This document shows, piece by piece, positions 23,201 through 32,842 of a stretch of DNA of 64,000 bases. Every line of letters starts with the position of its first letter. Position 1 is the stretch's first letter. The translations under genes were made by a program, and so were the position numbers. The DNA is from Valencia hispanica (taxonomy: Eukaryota; Chordata; Actinopteri; Cyprinodontiformes; Valenciidae). The stretch lies in the NCBI GenBank assembly GCA_963556495.2, contig OY747705.1:23425501-23489500 (forward strand), written 5' to 3'. The notes below the pieces were generated by a model. It ran no database searches and had not been told where the DNA came from. It saw only the letters and a list, made by a program, of their open reading frames with translations.

Positions 23201-25251
23201 GAACAAAATTGGCCAGCAACACCTAATGTGTGGTGAAAAACTAACAGCACACACATCAACCTAAATGCATCTTCCCCATCCCAGACATAAACATGGCGCT
23301 GGCAGCATCAGTATATGGGAATGATTTTCTTTAGCAGGGACAAGGAAGTTGCTAATTAATGGGAATATAAATGGAATTAAACAACTGACTAACTGAGCTG
23401 TTTTGCATGTAAAATGGGCAAAGAGATCAGTCTTGAGATTTGTCAAGCTGGAGGAGAAATACTCCAAAAGACTTGCAGCTCTGATTAGACCGTAATGGTT
23501 CCATAAAGTACTAAGTCATGAGGCTTATTACAAATGCATGCAATACTTTTCAGATTTTTATTTGAGAACATATTTAAAAACTATAATTTTCCTTCCGCTT
23601 TCCAATTATTCACTGTTTTGCATTGATGTATCACACAAAATATCAATAAAAAACATAAAAGGGGGGAGTATTTATTTCAAATAAAAACAAAACTCTTCAC
23701 TTCTGTTCTCACCAGAGCGTTTCTGGATATTGGACTCTGCCGCTTCTCCGACATCAGAGAGGAGAAAAGAATGGTTATGTCCTTCTTTAAGAGAACCGTT
23801 GCTGAGTTTAATTCAGATTTTGATGATGGCGGGCAGAAAGTTAGTGCAATACTGATTTATAGACAGTACAGTGCCAATCTTTTAAAGCGTAAGTTTAAAT
23901 CCTATCTTTTCCATTGGTTTTTGAATAGGACGCCCATGAGTTCCTCATCTGTGTTCTAGACACAATGAGGTCTCTGTCACCAGAAATGCAGCTGACAGCA
24001 GCAAACTTCGGCTTGACCTACTCATGCCCTGTCGCTGAACACATTGCACTGCAGATATTGAACACTCGAACCTGCAGGGGGTATGAATGCACACTATGGA
24101 CTACTGACTTGATGCATCTCCAGGAGCACTATGGTTATCTTTAAATTAAATGTTCATTTCAGATGTGGTGAACAGTCACATACAGTGGAGGACTTTGTTA
24201 ACCTGAGTCTGGATCTGGTCCCAGGGGGATCAGTGAACCAGTGTCTACAGGAGTACCTCAAAGTAGGTGCAATTAAAAGTAGTCGTTGTTGCAAAAAGTT
24301 AAAGAATTTCTAAGAGATTTAGATAAAAATTATATTTTTCTTTATGTAGGAAGCCCAGTTAGAATATACGTGCCACTGTGGAGTCCAGCATTCATCATTG
24401 AAGAGCTCATTCCTCACCCTTCCAAAGTAGGTTCCACAACCACACTGTAATCAATGCCATCCAGTTCAACCGGAGCATTTTTCTGTCCCATTTCAGTTTG
24501 AGAGCTAATCCTCTCTAAAATATTTCTTCTTCCTCTCAGCTTGTTGATCCTGCACCTGAAGCGCTTTACATTCACTGGGTCAAACACAGTCAAGAAGATT
24601 AAAAAGCCCATCACGCTTTCGAGAGAACTTGTGGTTAAAGAAGAATTCATGACCACAAGAGATGTAAGAAAATTTTAATTGTGGATGTACATTAAAGGAT
24701 AAGTTGCAGAAATTTGAAATCAGTCAGAAGCACATGTCTTTCAATTGTATTTAAACACTTTGATGTTTTGCAGACAACAGCTCATTATTCTCTGGTGAGC
24801 GTTGTCAGCCACATAGGGCCCAGAGCTGACAGTGGTAAGTGTTAATATGAGGTTGTGTTGTCCTGCCAATGTTTGTCAATGTCAAATTTGCTGATTTTTT
24901 TCCCGAGGCTGCAAAGTTTTCCCTCTGCTCTCAGGTCATTACATCAGTGACAGCATTCACAGAAGGCAGGATATGGGAGATACAGTAGAATCTTGGCTGA
25001 CATATGATGATGAGCGAGTCAGCCAGACAACAGGAGAAGCTGTCTGCTCATGGCGGGAAACAAATGCGTTCCTGCTCTTCTATGAAAAACAGGTAGGAGA
25101 TTGGTTTGTGTTTACTGTTTATCAGCTACGGTTTTCCACCTTCGCAATATTAACTAGTGGTACCTAAAGATGCTTATGCAGATATGCAATGTATTTAAAA
25201 CCAGCAAATCTAAATGTATTTGTATTCTCTTTTCAGCCTTTGAAGAGCTAA
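17250..25251 (+). CDS. Ubiquitin-specific protease, USP37-like, complete
   Basis: This gene encodes a cysteine protease that removes ubiquitin. Exons: 17250-17279, 17442/17451-17495, 17630-17785, 17866-17939, 18053-18217, 18357-18494, 19703-19843, 21218-21382, 21532-21661, 21791-22134, 22288-22419, 23716-23839, 23929-24080, 24163-24262, 24350-24426, 24540-24663, 24774-24834, 24935-25092 and 25237-25251. The frame stays open for 769-776 aa. The catalytic domain (about residue 456 onward) shows a Cys box NLGFTCYINSTLQSLL, a KDAHEFL box, a CRGCGE / CHCG finger, LLILHLKRF and the His box SGHYISD with a downstream YDDERV. The Asn five residues before the catalytic Cys is kept, so activity is plausible. 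The first half is polar and looks disordered. The start is ambiguous: either MFCIPFKQRR in exon 1 spliced to 17451, or ATG at 17442. The USP37-like name is my best guess. Confidence 0.88.
18500..19622 (+). mobile_element. L2-type LINE 3' part in USP intron, with nested insertion
   Basis: The plus-strand frame at 18508-18876 encodes NLGVKMDSDFNFDRQI...INAFITTRLDNCNSVYFGV, the C-terminal region of L2/Maui reverse transcriptases. The frame resumes at 19137-19406 with NGLAPCFLSELLHVH and ends in a GGCTT-repeat tail at 19603-19620. The USP exon at 19703 starts about 80 bp after the tail. Confidence 0.8.
18982..19104. mobile_element. Short repeat inserted in the L2 copy, with 11-bp target duplication
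   Basis: ATTTTAGAATT occurs at 18971-18981 and again at 19105-19115, flanking a 123-bp insert that begins CATCCATCCATTTTCTGTAC. The insert is a partial copy of the element at 46293-46655. The target-site duplication marks a retrotransposition event younger than the L2 copy. Confidence 0.75.
20062..21190 (+). mobile_element. L2-type LINE, internally deleted endonuclease-reverse transcriptase
   Basis: A 357-codon open frame starts with the endonuclease region (LALLNNRSLSGKS..., ALFLSETWLDE), jumps in frame near 20460 into the pre-reverse-transcriptase region, and continues through [47 protein letters not shown] and GVPQGSILGPLLFNIYMLPL. The frame stops at the YADD box, which is followed at once by the TTGCC-type 3' tail at 21160-21190. 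It lies sense in a USP intron and ends about 27 bp before the exon at 21218. Confidence 0.85.
22505..23690 (+). mobile_element. Decayed Tc1-like DNA transposon in USP intron
   Basis: The left part (TTTCTCACATTTTGTCATGT..., then AGACCAACACATGTAGTGCA) and the right part (CTCCAAAAGACTTGCAGCTC) match a familiar teleost Tc1-like family. Transposase traces survive only as short frames. Another relic of the family lies at 57960-59420. Confidence 0.6.
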
Positions 25252-25319
25252 AAGATCTGCCACCAGGGCTGTAATGGGCCCGGCAACAACCCATGGCCTT
25301 CTTTTAGTACTATTTTAAT

Positions 25320-25325
25320 AATAAA
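25320..25325 (+). terminator. Polyadenylation signal for USP gene
   Basis: AATAAA lies about 70 bp after the stop codon. Confidence 0.65.
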
Positions 25326-25540
25326 ACTCATTGCATTTTAAACACCCAGAATGTGTACTTTTTTGCATCCTTATTTATTACTATAAAGCAAAAGTAGGGA
25401 TGCACACCACATATTGGATTCTCAGTGTTCCGATACGATCCCTGACTCTAATTTAAATCACGCTGGGTTTTCACATGATGAATTTTAAATAAGTTTAAAA
25501 TATGTGACTATGACATAATCCTTGAAACGGGCTTTTTCAA
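25326..25540. other. Intergenic, nothing recognised
   Basis: AT-rich sequence after the USP 3' end, with no supported feature. Confidence 0.5.
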
Positions 25541-25544
25541 AAAA

Positions 25545-26650
25545 CAATTTGGCTTTAACATTTCAGCATATATGATTTTATACATCACTGTGGATGATTT
25601 CTGGAACACTCTTCTTTGCAGAATTATTTTAAATATTAGAATTAAATGGTTTTTTGAACATTAACATATTCTTGAAGATGACAACACAGCAGCTCAATTG
25701 GATGTAAGTCCAACTTTGACAAGGCCACTTTAAAAAAAACGTCCTTTATTTAATTCCCTTTTTTGGGGGATCTGTTTAGAGGAGGAATTGCTGGTGTGCA
25801 TTGAATTGCTCTCTTGCTTCATAATCTAAGCCTTTGTGGGCTTAAAATCACAACATAATTCTCCATAACTATTTTGGAAGAGATAATTGTTTCATCAATT
25901 ACAGCAAGTTAACCCAGATTCTAAATTATTAAGGCAGCTCCAAACTAACAAACTACCACTTTGCTTGACTGTTGGTATGATTTTTTTTAAATTTCAAAAT
26001 TGTTTTAGGGCAGATGAAATAGGATGAACCTTTGCCAAAAGTTCCAGTTGTTGTCTCCAGTTCACAGTCTATTGAATATTTTCCCGGATGTCATGGGTGT
26101 CATCACAATATTTTTCGGCAAATGGAAGACAGATCTTTGTGTTCTTTTTGGTCAGCATAGTTTTGGACTTGGAACTCTTCCATGGATACCATCCTTCTAA
26201 TTGAATCACAAACACTAACCTTAATGACCAAAGCTAGACTTCAGTGCTGTAAATGTTGTCCTGGGTTTTGTTGTGACCTCCTGGATGACTTGTCCGTTAG
26301 CCAAAGTAGGAAGGTTCCCAACTGTTCCATGATTTATCAGTGTGATTCACTGGGGTCTCAAAGACTTAGTAATGGCTTTCCAGATTTTGGCAGATGTCAG
26401 TTAGATTGTTTCTCATCTGCACTTGAACGTCTTGAGATCCTGGGCCATGACATGTTGCTTTTATCCTACTTCATTTGACAAACAGCCTCTGTTTAGGTGA
26501 TTTCTTGATTCTTCATGTTTGGTAGTAATCACCCTTGAAGTGGTTAGTGATTTAGGGTAATTATTTATACAATTAGTGTGCTGTCCAGTGTCATTATTTT
26601 TTGATGAACAAATAGATAAAGAGAAAACGTTGGGTTATTCCTGAACCATG
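25545..26650 (-). mobile_element. Decayed Tc1-like DNA transposon, transposase on minus strand
   Basis: Landmarks in the expected order for a teleost Tc1 family are visible on the plus strand (antisense to the transposase): CACTCTTCTTTGCAGAATTA at about 25609, CAGCAGCTCAATTGGATGTA at 25688, TGTTCTTTTTGGTCAGCATA at 26139, GTTGTGACCTCCTGGATGA at about 26270, and CATGACATGTTGC near 26450 (initiator region). No open transposase frame remains. Confidence 0.65.
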
Positions 26651-27080
26651 TTAACAACACAAAATCAGTGACTACTCTCCCTGCGGATAATCATTAACAA
26701 ATAAGAAAGAACCACATAAACTTTCAGTATTCTGGAGTACAGATTTGTAGTTTTAGGTCTATGACTGTCTATGGTATCTACTGTACTAATTTTCCACTTT
26801 AAAATGTGCATTCGGTGCAAAGTCTCAAACAAAACAGCCAGAAAATCCAGTTTCCTCTCCAGGATTTCCCTCAGGATGCGCTCCAGATGTTGCTGTATGG
26901 TGAGTCATCAATTTAGTAACAATATAGTATCTATGATTAAACAATATCAGTATGAAAAGAGAAGGGATTTGTCAACTGCATATGAAAAGAGACAGATTGC
27001 GATTTCCTAAGTTAATAATGCTGTAAAGAGCTGGCACAGCATAATCACATTACAAAGTCAGTGATATCTTCAACTGTCTC
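26651..27080. other. Intergenic, nothing recognised
   Basis: AT-rich. Short frames only, with no family resemblance. Confidence 0.4.
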
Positions 27081-27270
27081 TTAAAGTGTCACTTACCCCC
27101 AAATCAACTTTTTTGTTGATAAACTATAAATGAGTGTCTAATAGTGTTGTCTACATGTCTGGTCATTATTTTTGGTATCTTAGTACATTTTAGTAAAAGT
27201 AGTAATTTTCTGCCAAAAACCGTCAGTGTTAAAACTATATACTGCACTTGAATTTGAATCTGGCATTTTA
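27081..27270. mobile_element. 5' part of a TTAA-flanked MITE
   Basis: TTAA at 27081-27084 is followed by AGTGTCACTTACCCCC and then sequence that aligns through about 185 bp with the MITE at 44247-44667, including AGTACATTTTAGTAAAA and ACTGCACTTGAATTTGAAT. The right half is missing. Confidence 0.6.
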
Positions 27271-27329
27271 ATTTTATTATTTAATCTTAGCACATTAATT
27301 TACTTTTTATTTTTATACTTTAATTTTTC

Positions 27330-27775
27330 TTAATCCCCGTTCCAGTGTTTCCTCTGTGGGAGCCCTCTGCCCTGGGAGCGGTGGTCGGCTGTAGCTGCCT
27401 GGGTGCTCTCCAGGTGGAGCTTGGGTGGAGGTGGGGGTCTTGGTCTTGCCTCCACTGGGTGCCCTGTGTCGGTGCCTCGGCTGCTGCTGTTGATCTACCG
27501 CTGCCGGGGCAGATGGCTCTTCTGATGGCGTTTCCTTGTATGGTTAATCTGCACTCGGCCCAATGTCCTTTTTTACTGTTGCTTTTAACTGTGTGTGTGC
27601 ATGGGAGATGGGTTGGGGGGAGGGGGGTATAACTGTGATCATGCTTTTAAATCTGTGGGGGAGGGAAGGGGATGTGGTTTTATGTGGGGTCATTTTAATC
27701 TGTAAAGCACTTGTGATGCAACTTATTGTATGAAAAACGCTTTAAAAAATAAAGTTTGATTTGATTTGATTATTG
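27330..27775 (+). repeat. Retroelement 3'-end fragment with (TTGAT)n tail
   Basis: A G+C-rich stretch (27345-27660) ends in TCTGTAAAGCACTTGTGATG, AATAAAGTTTGATTTGATTT and a TTGAT-type tail, typical of teleost LINE 3' ends. The 95-codon frame across it is a by-product of base composition. Confidence 0.5.
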
Positions 27776-27785
27776 ATTATGAACA

Positions 27786-27985
27786 TTTCACCTGCTGTGG
27801 CCTGAACACTCGGCATTGAACATTGAATTGCGCTCCCCCTTAATGAGGCTGAATCCACGCTCTGTAGCCACATTTCTGTTGAATATTTCTCTAACTGAAG
27901 TAATCAGAATTTGGCAATACTCTATGAATGGCAGCTTTTCTGATGCTGCAGTGGGAGGAAATCCCCATATGCACTCCTTCTGCAC
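27786..27985 (-). pseudogene. Possible hAT-like transposase C-terminal relic
   Basis: The minus strand encodes ITSVREIFNRNVATERGFS followed by LIKGERNSMFN, resembling the dimerisation region near the C-terminus of hAT transposases, where an ERxFS motif is usual. No other domain was found nearby, so the assignment is weak. Confidence 0.3.
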
Positions 27986-30900
27986 CAGTGGTTAAGCTGC
28001 AGCAATCTGTCACTGCCAGTCTGTGTCCAGTGCAGTCATAGATGAGCTCCATGCCTTCATAACTTTCAACGTGGTGTCAGCTCTCATATAGATGCATTGG
28101 TTACGGTGTCAAGGTCTGAGATGATGCTCAGATGCTCTCATGGGTATCTTGTTTTGATTGGTTAGTTACATGAACTCTGTGCATAAAATTGAAAATGTAT
28201 GCGCGTCTGCACGAAGTGGTCAAGGGTCGCATTTGCAATCTGTCAAAATGAACGATGCCCGTCAGATATTTCCTTCACCATTTAAAAGAAAATGGAGAAT
28301 ATTCGGTTAATACAACGCCTGGCTTTGGCTAACAAACAAGCTAACATAGCTAACTGCTAATTTACCGCATGGGGGGGGGGGGGGGCTCTTATAATGTCTA
28401 CAGGTCATTAAACTTCCCCCCCGAGATGGTCAGGAAATGTAAGGAAAAAGAAAAAGAGAGGGTGTCATAAGGGCAGAAAATAACTCACTTTCTTCTGATG
28501 CAGTAACTCAATGTGCATATTAAACAGTTCCTCTCAAACACACAGAATATATGCAGCAAATGGGCATCCTAGACAATACACATACTTTGTGTGTGGCTTC
28601 TCTCCGTCAGCAAGTTTGCACTTAAACACACATGTATTGACGGAGACGTTTTCCTTTCATACTTTTCCGTTGTTGCAAAGAAGTTCCCCACCAGAACAGC
28701 AGGGGGTGTAGACCTTTTTTGGCCGGTCTGCCTACCATTGCAGTGTCGTCTTTGGTCGATGACACTTTATACTCAAGGAGCAATGGCAGACAGACAGCCA
28801 GTTTTGATTGAGCTGGAAAGCTTTTTACTAGAATTGCAGCTCATTGAATACTCTAAAATAGCATGTGAACAAACAAACAAACAGTGGTCTGTTTTGTTGT
28901 TCTCTTCACTTCCTGGTGTTCAAATTTGCCAAAAGACTACATTAAATAAACTGGCCTTACAACATAAAGCATCTAGTTCCCAAAAGCTGCATTAACTGCT
29001 AATTACATCGACTATAGAGCACCGATCTGGTGAAATTATGTTGAGCTGATGTTGTGCTAACCAATCAGAAATGTGCGCTCTCCGTTGCATTTGACGGATA
29101 GTTAAAAAACTGGGCTCCACTCAGTCCGTTCTTGCCTGCCTGTCGGAGAGCCCTTGCGTCAACAGATAATCGCGCTGCGTGTTTCCACACGTCCACTGAC
29201 GGAGAAGTATAAACTAGGCTTAACCCCTCTCCTGTGTTTAGAAAAAAAAAACATTTAAATACACTAAAAAAATTAACACTCACTTAACTTAAAAAAAAAT
29301 TGAAGTAATCTGTCACACCTAATGTTTTTGCATTTGCTCAATGTAAATAAATAATCTAGTATTACCTACTTTCTTTACTTCGGTTAAACTGATTCCTTGA
29401 GGTGAAGCAATTCAAATTATTTAGCTTTTCCAAATCAAAATAAAGGAGTTGTGTTTCTTTCTTTAAGTAATAAACCATTTTTGAATCTTTGAGCAAATGT
29501 ACTTTTTCTAAGTTCTCTCAGACAAATACTTCAGGTTCACAATCTAATAAAGCTGAATTAAACTTTAGAATTATATTTTGATTTACACAGAGTCCGAACA
29601 CATTTCTTCATGTGTACAATATTTATTGTTCCATGAACAAGCAGACTAAGATGCTCTAAGCACATAGAATGTCATGATTCCTCTTATTTTCATTTCTATA
29701 CGGCGTTTAACGTGGTGTAAAACATGCACTTAAGGGTTAATACTACAATGTCACTTACTGATGACGCCATTGATGTACAACGGGTGATATGTTAGAATGT
29801 TGGACCCAGAGGCTGGAGGCAGTTGTGAGATTTGTGTCCCAGTTAAGTTTGATAAAACCAGTTGTTAACACACAAAAGTTTTTTGAAATACACACAGAGT
29901 ACAGGGGATTTCCTGTAGTTACATGACGTTCGGCAGCAGCTAGACCACAACCGCGAACATGTAGCAGGTGTTACATCAAGATGTGTTCCCCATCAAAAAG
30001 GGTTCTCCCCACATTTGGTTATTTTACCTTACTCGTTTTAACGTCGCTCTGAGTTAGCAGCTCCGACTTGGGCAGAAATACACTAACGCCCGCCAGAATT
30101 AAAGTTTTAGAGAGTGCGCATGCACACATCAAACTCAACCTAATAAAAGTGCTTTCATGAAAAAAATAAAATAAAATCACTTTTGTGTCCTGCTGTCATT
30201 TACATCACAGTAAAGTAAAAAACACAAAAGACACGACATAACTTATAAAGCTTAAGGTTAAAAGAGCAAATTAATATTTTTTGATTATTGCAATGTAGAA
30301 AAGCCCATTAAACAGATGACAGCAATTGTTTACTTTTTTCAGTGTAGCTGTTTAATAAACACACATTAAAAAATATTGCATCGTATTTACACCCCCGGTG
30401 CCCAACTGTCACAAGAAAACCACAAAATCTCGCCAAAGGGCTAACTTTTCATAGTCCAAACTGGTCTGTTAGATTCAATGTAGTTATTGACAGATTGCTT
30501 ACTATTCCTCCTCCAATGCTGCACATTGGAGATGCACCCGGCTGCAGCCAAGATGGCAGACAAACCTCCACTCTGTGCCGGAAGCTCTGTAGTGGAAGTT
30601 GTTTTTCTTCGTGGGACAGCAAAGAAGTTCTTTTTGGTATATATTTTGTTTAGCGGGAGATGACAGAGACATGGCAGAAAGAAAGAACATAAGAGAAAGA
30701 GTGTTTTAATAATTCTCTATATAACAAGTGTTCTCTTCTGGAAGATGCATTCTATAAAAGGTAGCATACCAAAGGATTAGAGGTGACATGAGTTGCTGTT
30801 TGTTGTTTTTCCACTGAGTGATTCAATCTGAATGATTAAAAAGTTCGTGCTAACGTTAGCTGAGGAAACTTTGCAACTTTATACAACATATTGGTGAATA

Positions 30901-31320
30901 TCCCAGAAAAGTTGTCGGAGTGAGCTTTTCAAATTGGAGGCTTTGTGTTGTTGGAATATAAACCATAGCATTTTAATATATGTCTGTTAGCCCATCCTAC
31001 AAATATAACCAGCCACCACATCATGCAAACCAAATACCAAACTGTGTGACAGTAGCTTAAAACTTTTATAAATAACCTAAGACTTTGTTAGAAGCAGGGT
31101 ACATTTGTAAAACAGCTTTCAAGCTTGTCTCTGCTGTGCTTTGTAACAAGTTATCTTTATCTTTGCAATAAATACATGCATTTCTTTCAGTCTCCACTTT
31201 GACTTCCTGTAAAACTGTCTGCGATCACAGACAGTCCCAGAAGATGTCAGAGTACTAGGGTCAGGGGGTTATCCTTCTAGATTAGCTGCTGATTGCTGTA
31301 CTGCTATAATAGAGATAACA
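27986..31320. other. Intergenic region, mostly unassigned
   Basis: Contains a poly-G run (28371-28386), related G+C-rich blocks around 28580-28720 and 29080-29220 that share the words CTCTCCGT and ACGGAGA and may be parts of one MITE, and AT-rich DNA. No exon is supported. Confidence 0.4.
28371..28386 (+). repeat. Poly-G tract
   Basis: An uninterrupted run of about 15 G. It could form a G-quadruplex, and its length is prone to assembly error. Confidence 0.8.
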
Positions 31321-31344
31321 CATGGTGACCATCATTGCTCTGTG

Positions 31345-31508
31345 TCAGAAAAGTGTCTGGACCTTGGGGAGAACTTGGCCAGGCTGGAGTCTGTCCTCTT
31401 ATCTTACCTCCTTGATGCAGCACTTCATATTTCTTCTGTCTGCTAAGAGGAGATTGTGGTGGACTAAAGCTACAGTAATTATTCTAGCAACAAAGCAACA
31501 TGACGTGT
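31345..31508 (+). pseudogene. Decayed last exon of a second CYP2 gene
   Basis: The segment aligns across its length with exon 9 of the CYP2 gene at 11720-11895. GTGTCAG (acceptor) is followed by a copy of the heme-loop region, then CTTGGGGAGAACTTGGCCAG (compare CTTGGAGAGAACCTGGCCAG), then TTGATGCAGCACTTCATATT (compare TTTATGCAGCACTTCACTTT). The Cys codon of the heme loop is lost and small indels break the frame. No other CYP2 exon was found in the 6 kb to its left, so this is a lone remnant of a tandem duplicate. Confidence 0.75.
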
Positions 31509-31509
31509 A

Positions 31510-32414
31510 GGATCACATTAAGAGCAGTAGTTTAAAAAAGATGCAATGCTCCAATTTGTAGTATTTAAAAAAGTATAAACATTCAGCACAGAAATTCTCA
31601 GAAATTTGCCAATTCAAGGCTCCCAACAGCTGAGTACCAGCTTTCCCCACATCCTGTGCAATCAAGCTGTACTCTGTGTGGCAGTTTCTCAGCAGGAGAC
31701 AGGAGAGGCTGCTACATTCAGCAGAGATTGAACCCTCTCATCCCTGATAAGGAGGCATGGGTTGGCACCACACAAAAGGCTGTGTGGAGTGTGAGGAGCT
31801 TCTTCTGTAAATTCTTTCAGTTGCTCATGAGTTATGAATGAAATTTTGAGTTGATGTGTGAAAAAACTCTTCCCACAGTTGCTAAGTAACCACTAACACC
31901 TAAGAGAAAACCATTTATGAGTCTATTTTCAGATTTATGTCTATAAAGCATATGTGGGCTTGAGTGATTTTATTTGAAGCTTAATCATACAGACAATACT
32001 TTTTACCTGCATACTGACAGTCTGAACTTACTAAAAATATACCTATACACTGAAGCATTAAGCTGCCATTTAAAAGCAAATCATTATGATGAATTTATAG
32101 TCAATTTTATATCCTAAAGAAAACATGATTGTTTAAAAAATATATAAATTCATAGATGTCTTCTAATCAACCAAAATTAAATTAAAAATTAGCATTTACA
32201 TCAGAAACGGCTCTTGTATTTCAACACTAAGGCTAAAACCCGGGAAGCCTCCCATCGTTGTTCCCTCTCATTTAATCCCACAGTTCTGAGATTGTCTGAG
32301 TGCACAAAGTTAGTTTTTTTTGTGTTCATACACACCCACACACACACACACACACACAATCCAAATTTCTTTATGCTGCAGATGTCGAGCATCTTTTACT
32401 GTTTCCTGCAAGGC
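31510..32414. other. Presumed 3' UTR and flank of the EGF gene
   Basis: AT-rich. A minus-strand AATAAA lies at 31969-31974, about 440 bp past the EGF gene stop codon, and may be its polyadenylation signal. A (CA)n run sits inside the 3' region at 32334-32358. Confidence 0.35.
32334..32358 (+). repeat. (CA)n microsatellite
   Basis: About 12 CA units. Confidence 0.85.
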
Positions 32415-32842
32415 TTATGTGTTCTTCTTCACAGGGCAGTGGATTTTGTAGCCAACCCTATAGGCGTGCAGGTACACACGAGCCTGGTTCATCCTACAAA
32501 CACAATCACAAGGCGAAAAAGGCAACGGTATTTTGTATGCTTTCATTTGAAATTTAGTTTTTCAAAATTGTCTGAAAAATTTTACTTTCAACTCACACAT
32601 ACAGCTTTGCTTTCTAACAAAAACACTCTAGAAAGACTTGCATAACATTTTAATTTATATAAAACCATTTTACTCCCAGAAAAACATAATGCACACCTGA
32701 GTACAGTACAAAGCAGGCAACTGACCTGTATTTAGTACAAAGCTGAACTCCTAAGGGTCCACAGCGATCAACATAGCTCTCCTTAAAAGCCTTCCTCACA
32801 GCACGAGCTGTGCTGACCACTGTGGTGACCACAGGGCATGTC
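32415..32842 (-). other. C-terminal EMI-like cysteine module (exons 20-21)
   Basis: Exons 32726-32842 and 32415-32493 encode [19 protein letters not shown], then [20 protein letters not shown], then [20 protein letters not shown] and a short basic tail. The order Cys-ValVal, SerTyr, CysGly, Cys, TyrArg, Tyr-Tyr is what I know from EMI domains such as those of EGFL7 and emilins, which normally sit at the N-terminus. The final Cys-Cys of EMI domains is reduced to one Cys. This is a resemblance by eye, not a profile hit. Confidence 0.5.

Noticed and set aside
27345..27632. 95-codon G+C-rich frame as a small gene
   Set aside because: It is followed at once by a LINE-type 3' tail and shows low-complexity Gly/Cys/Val text, so it is retroelement DNA.
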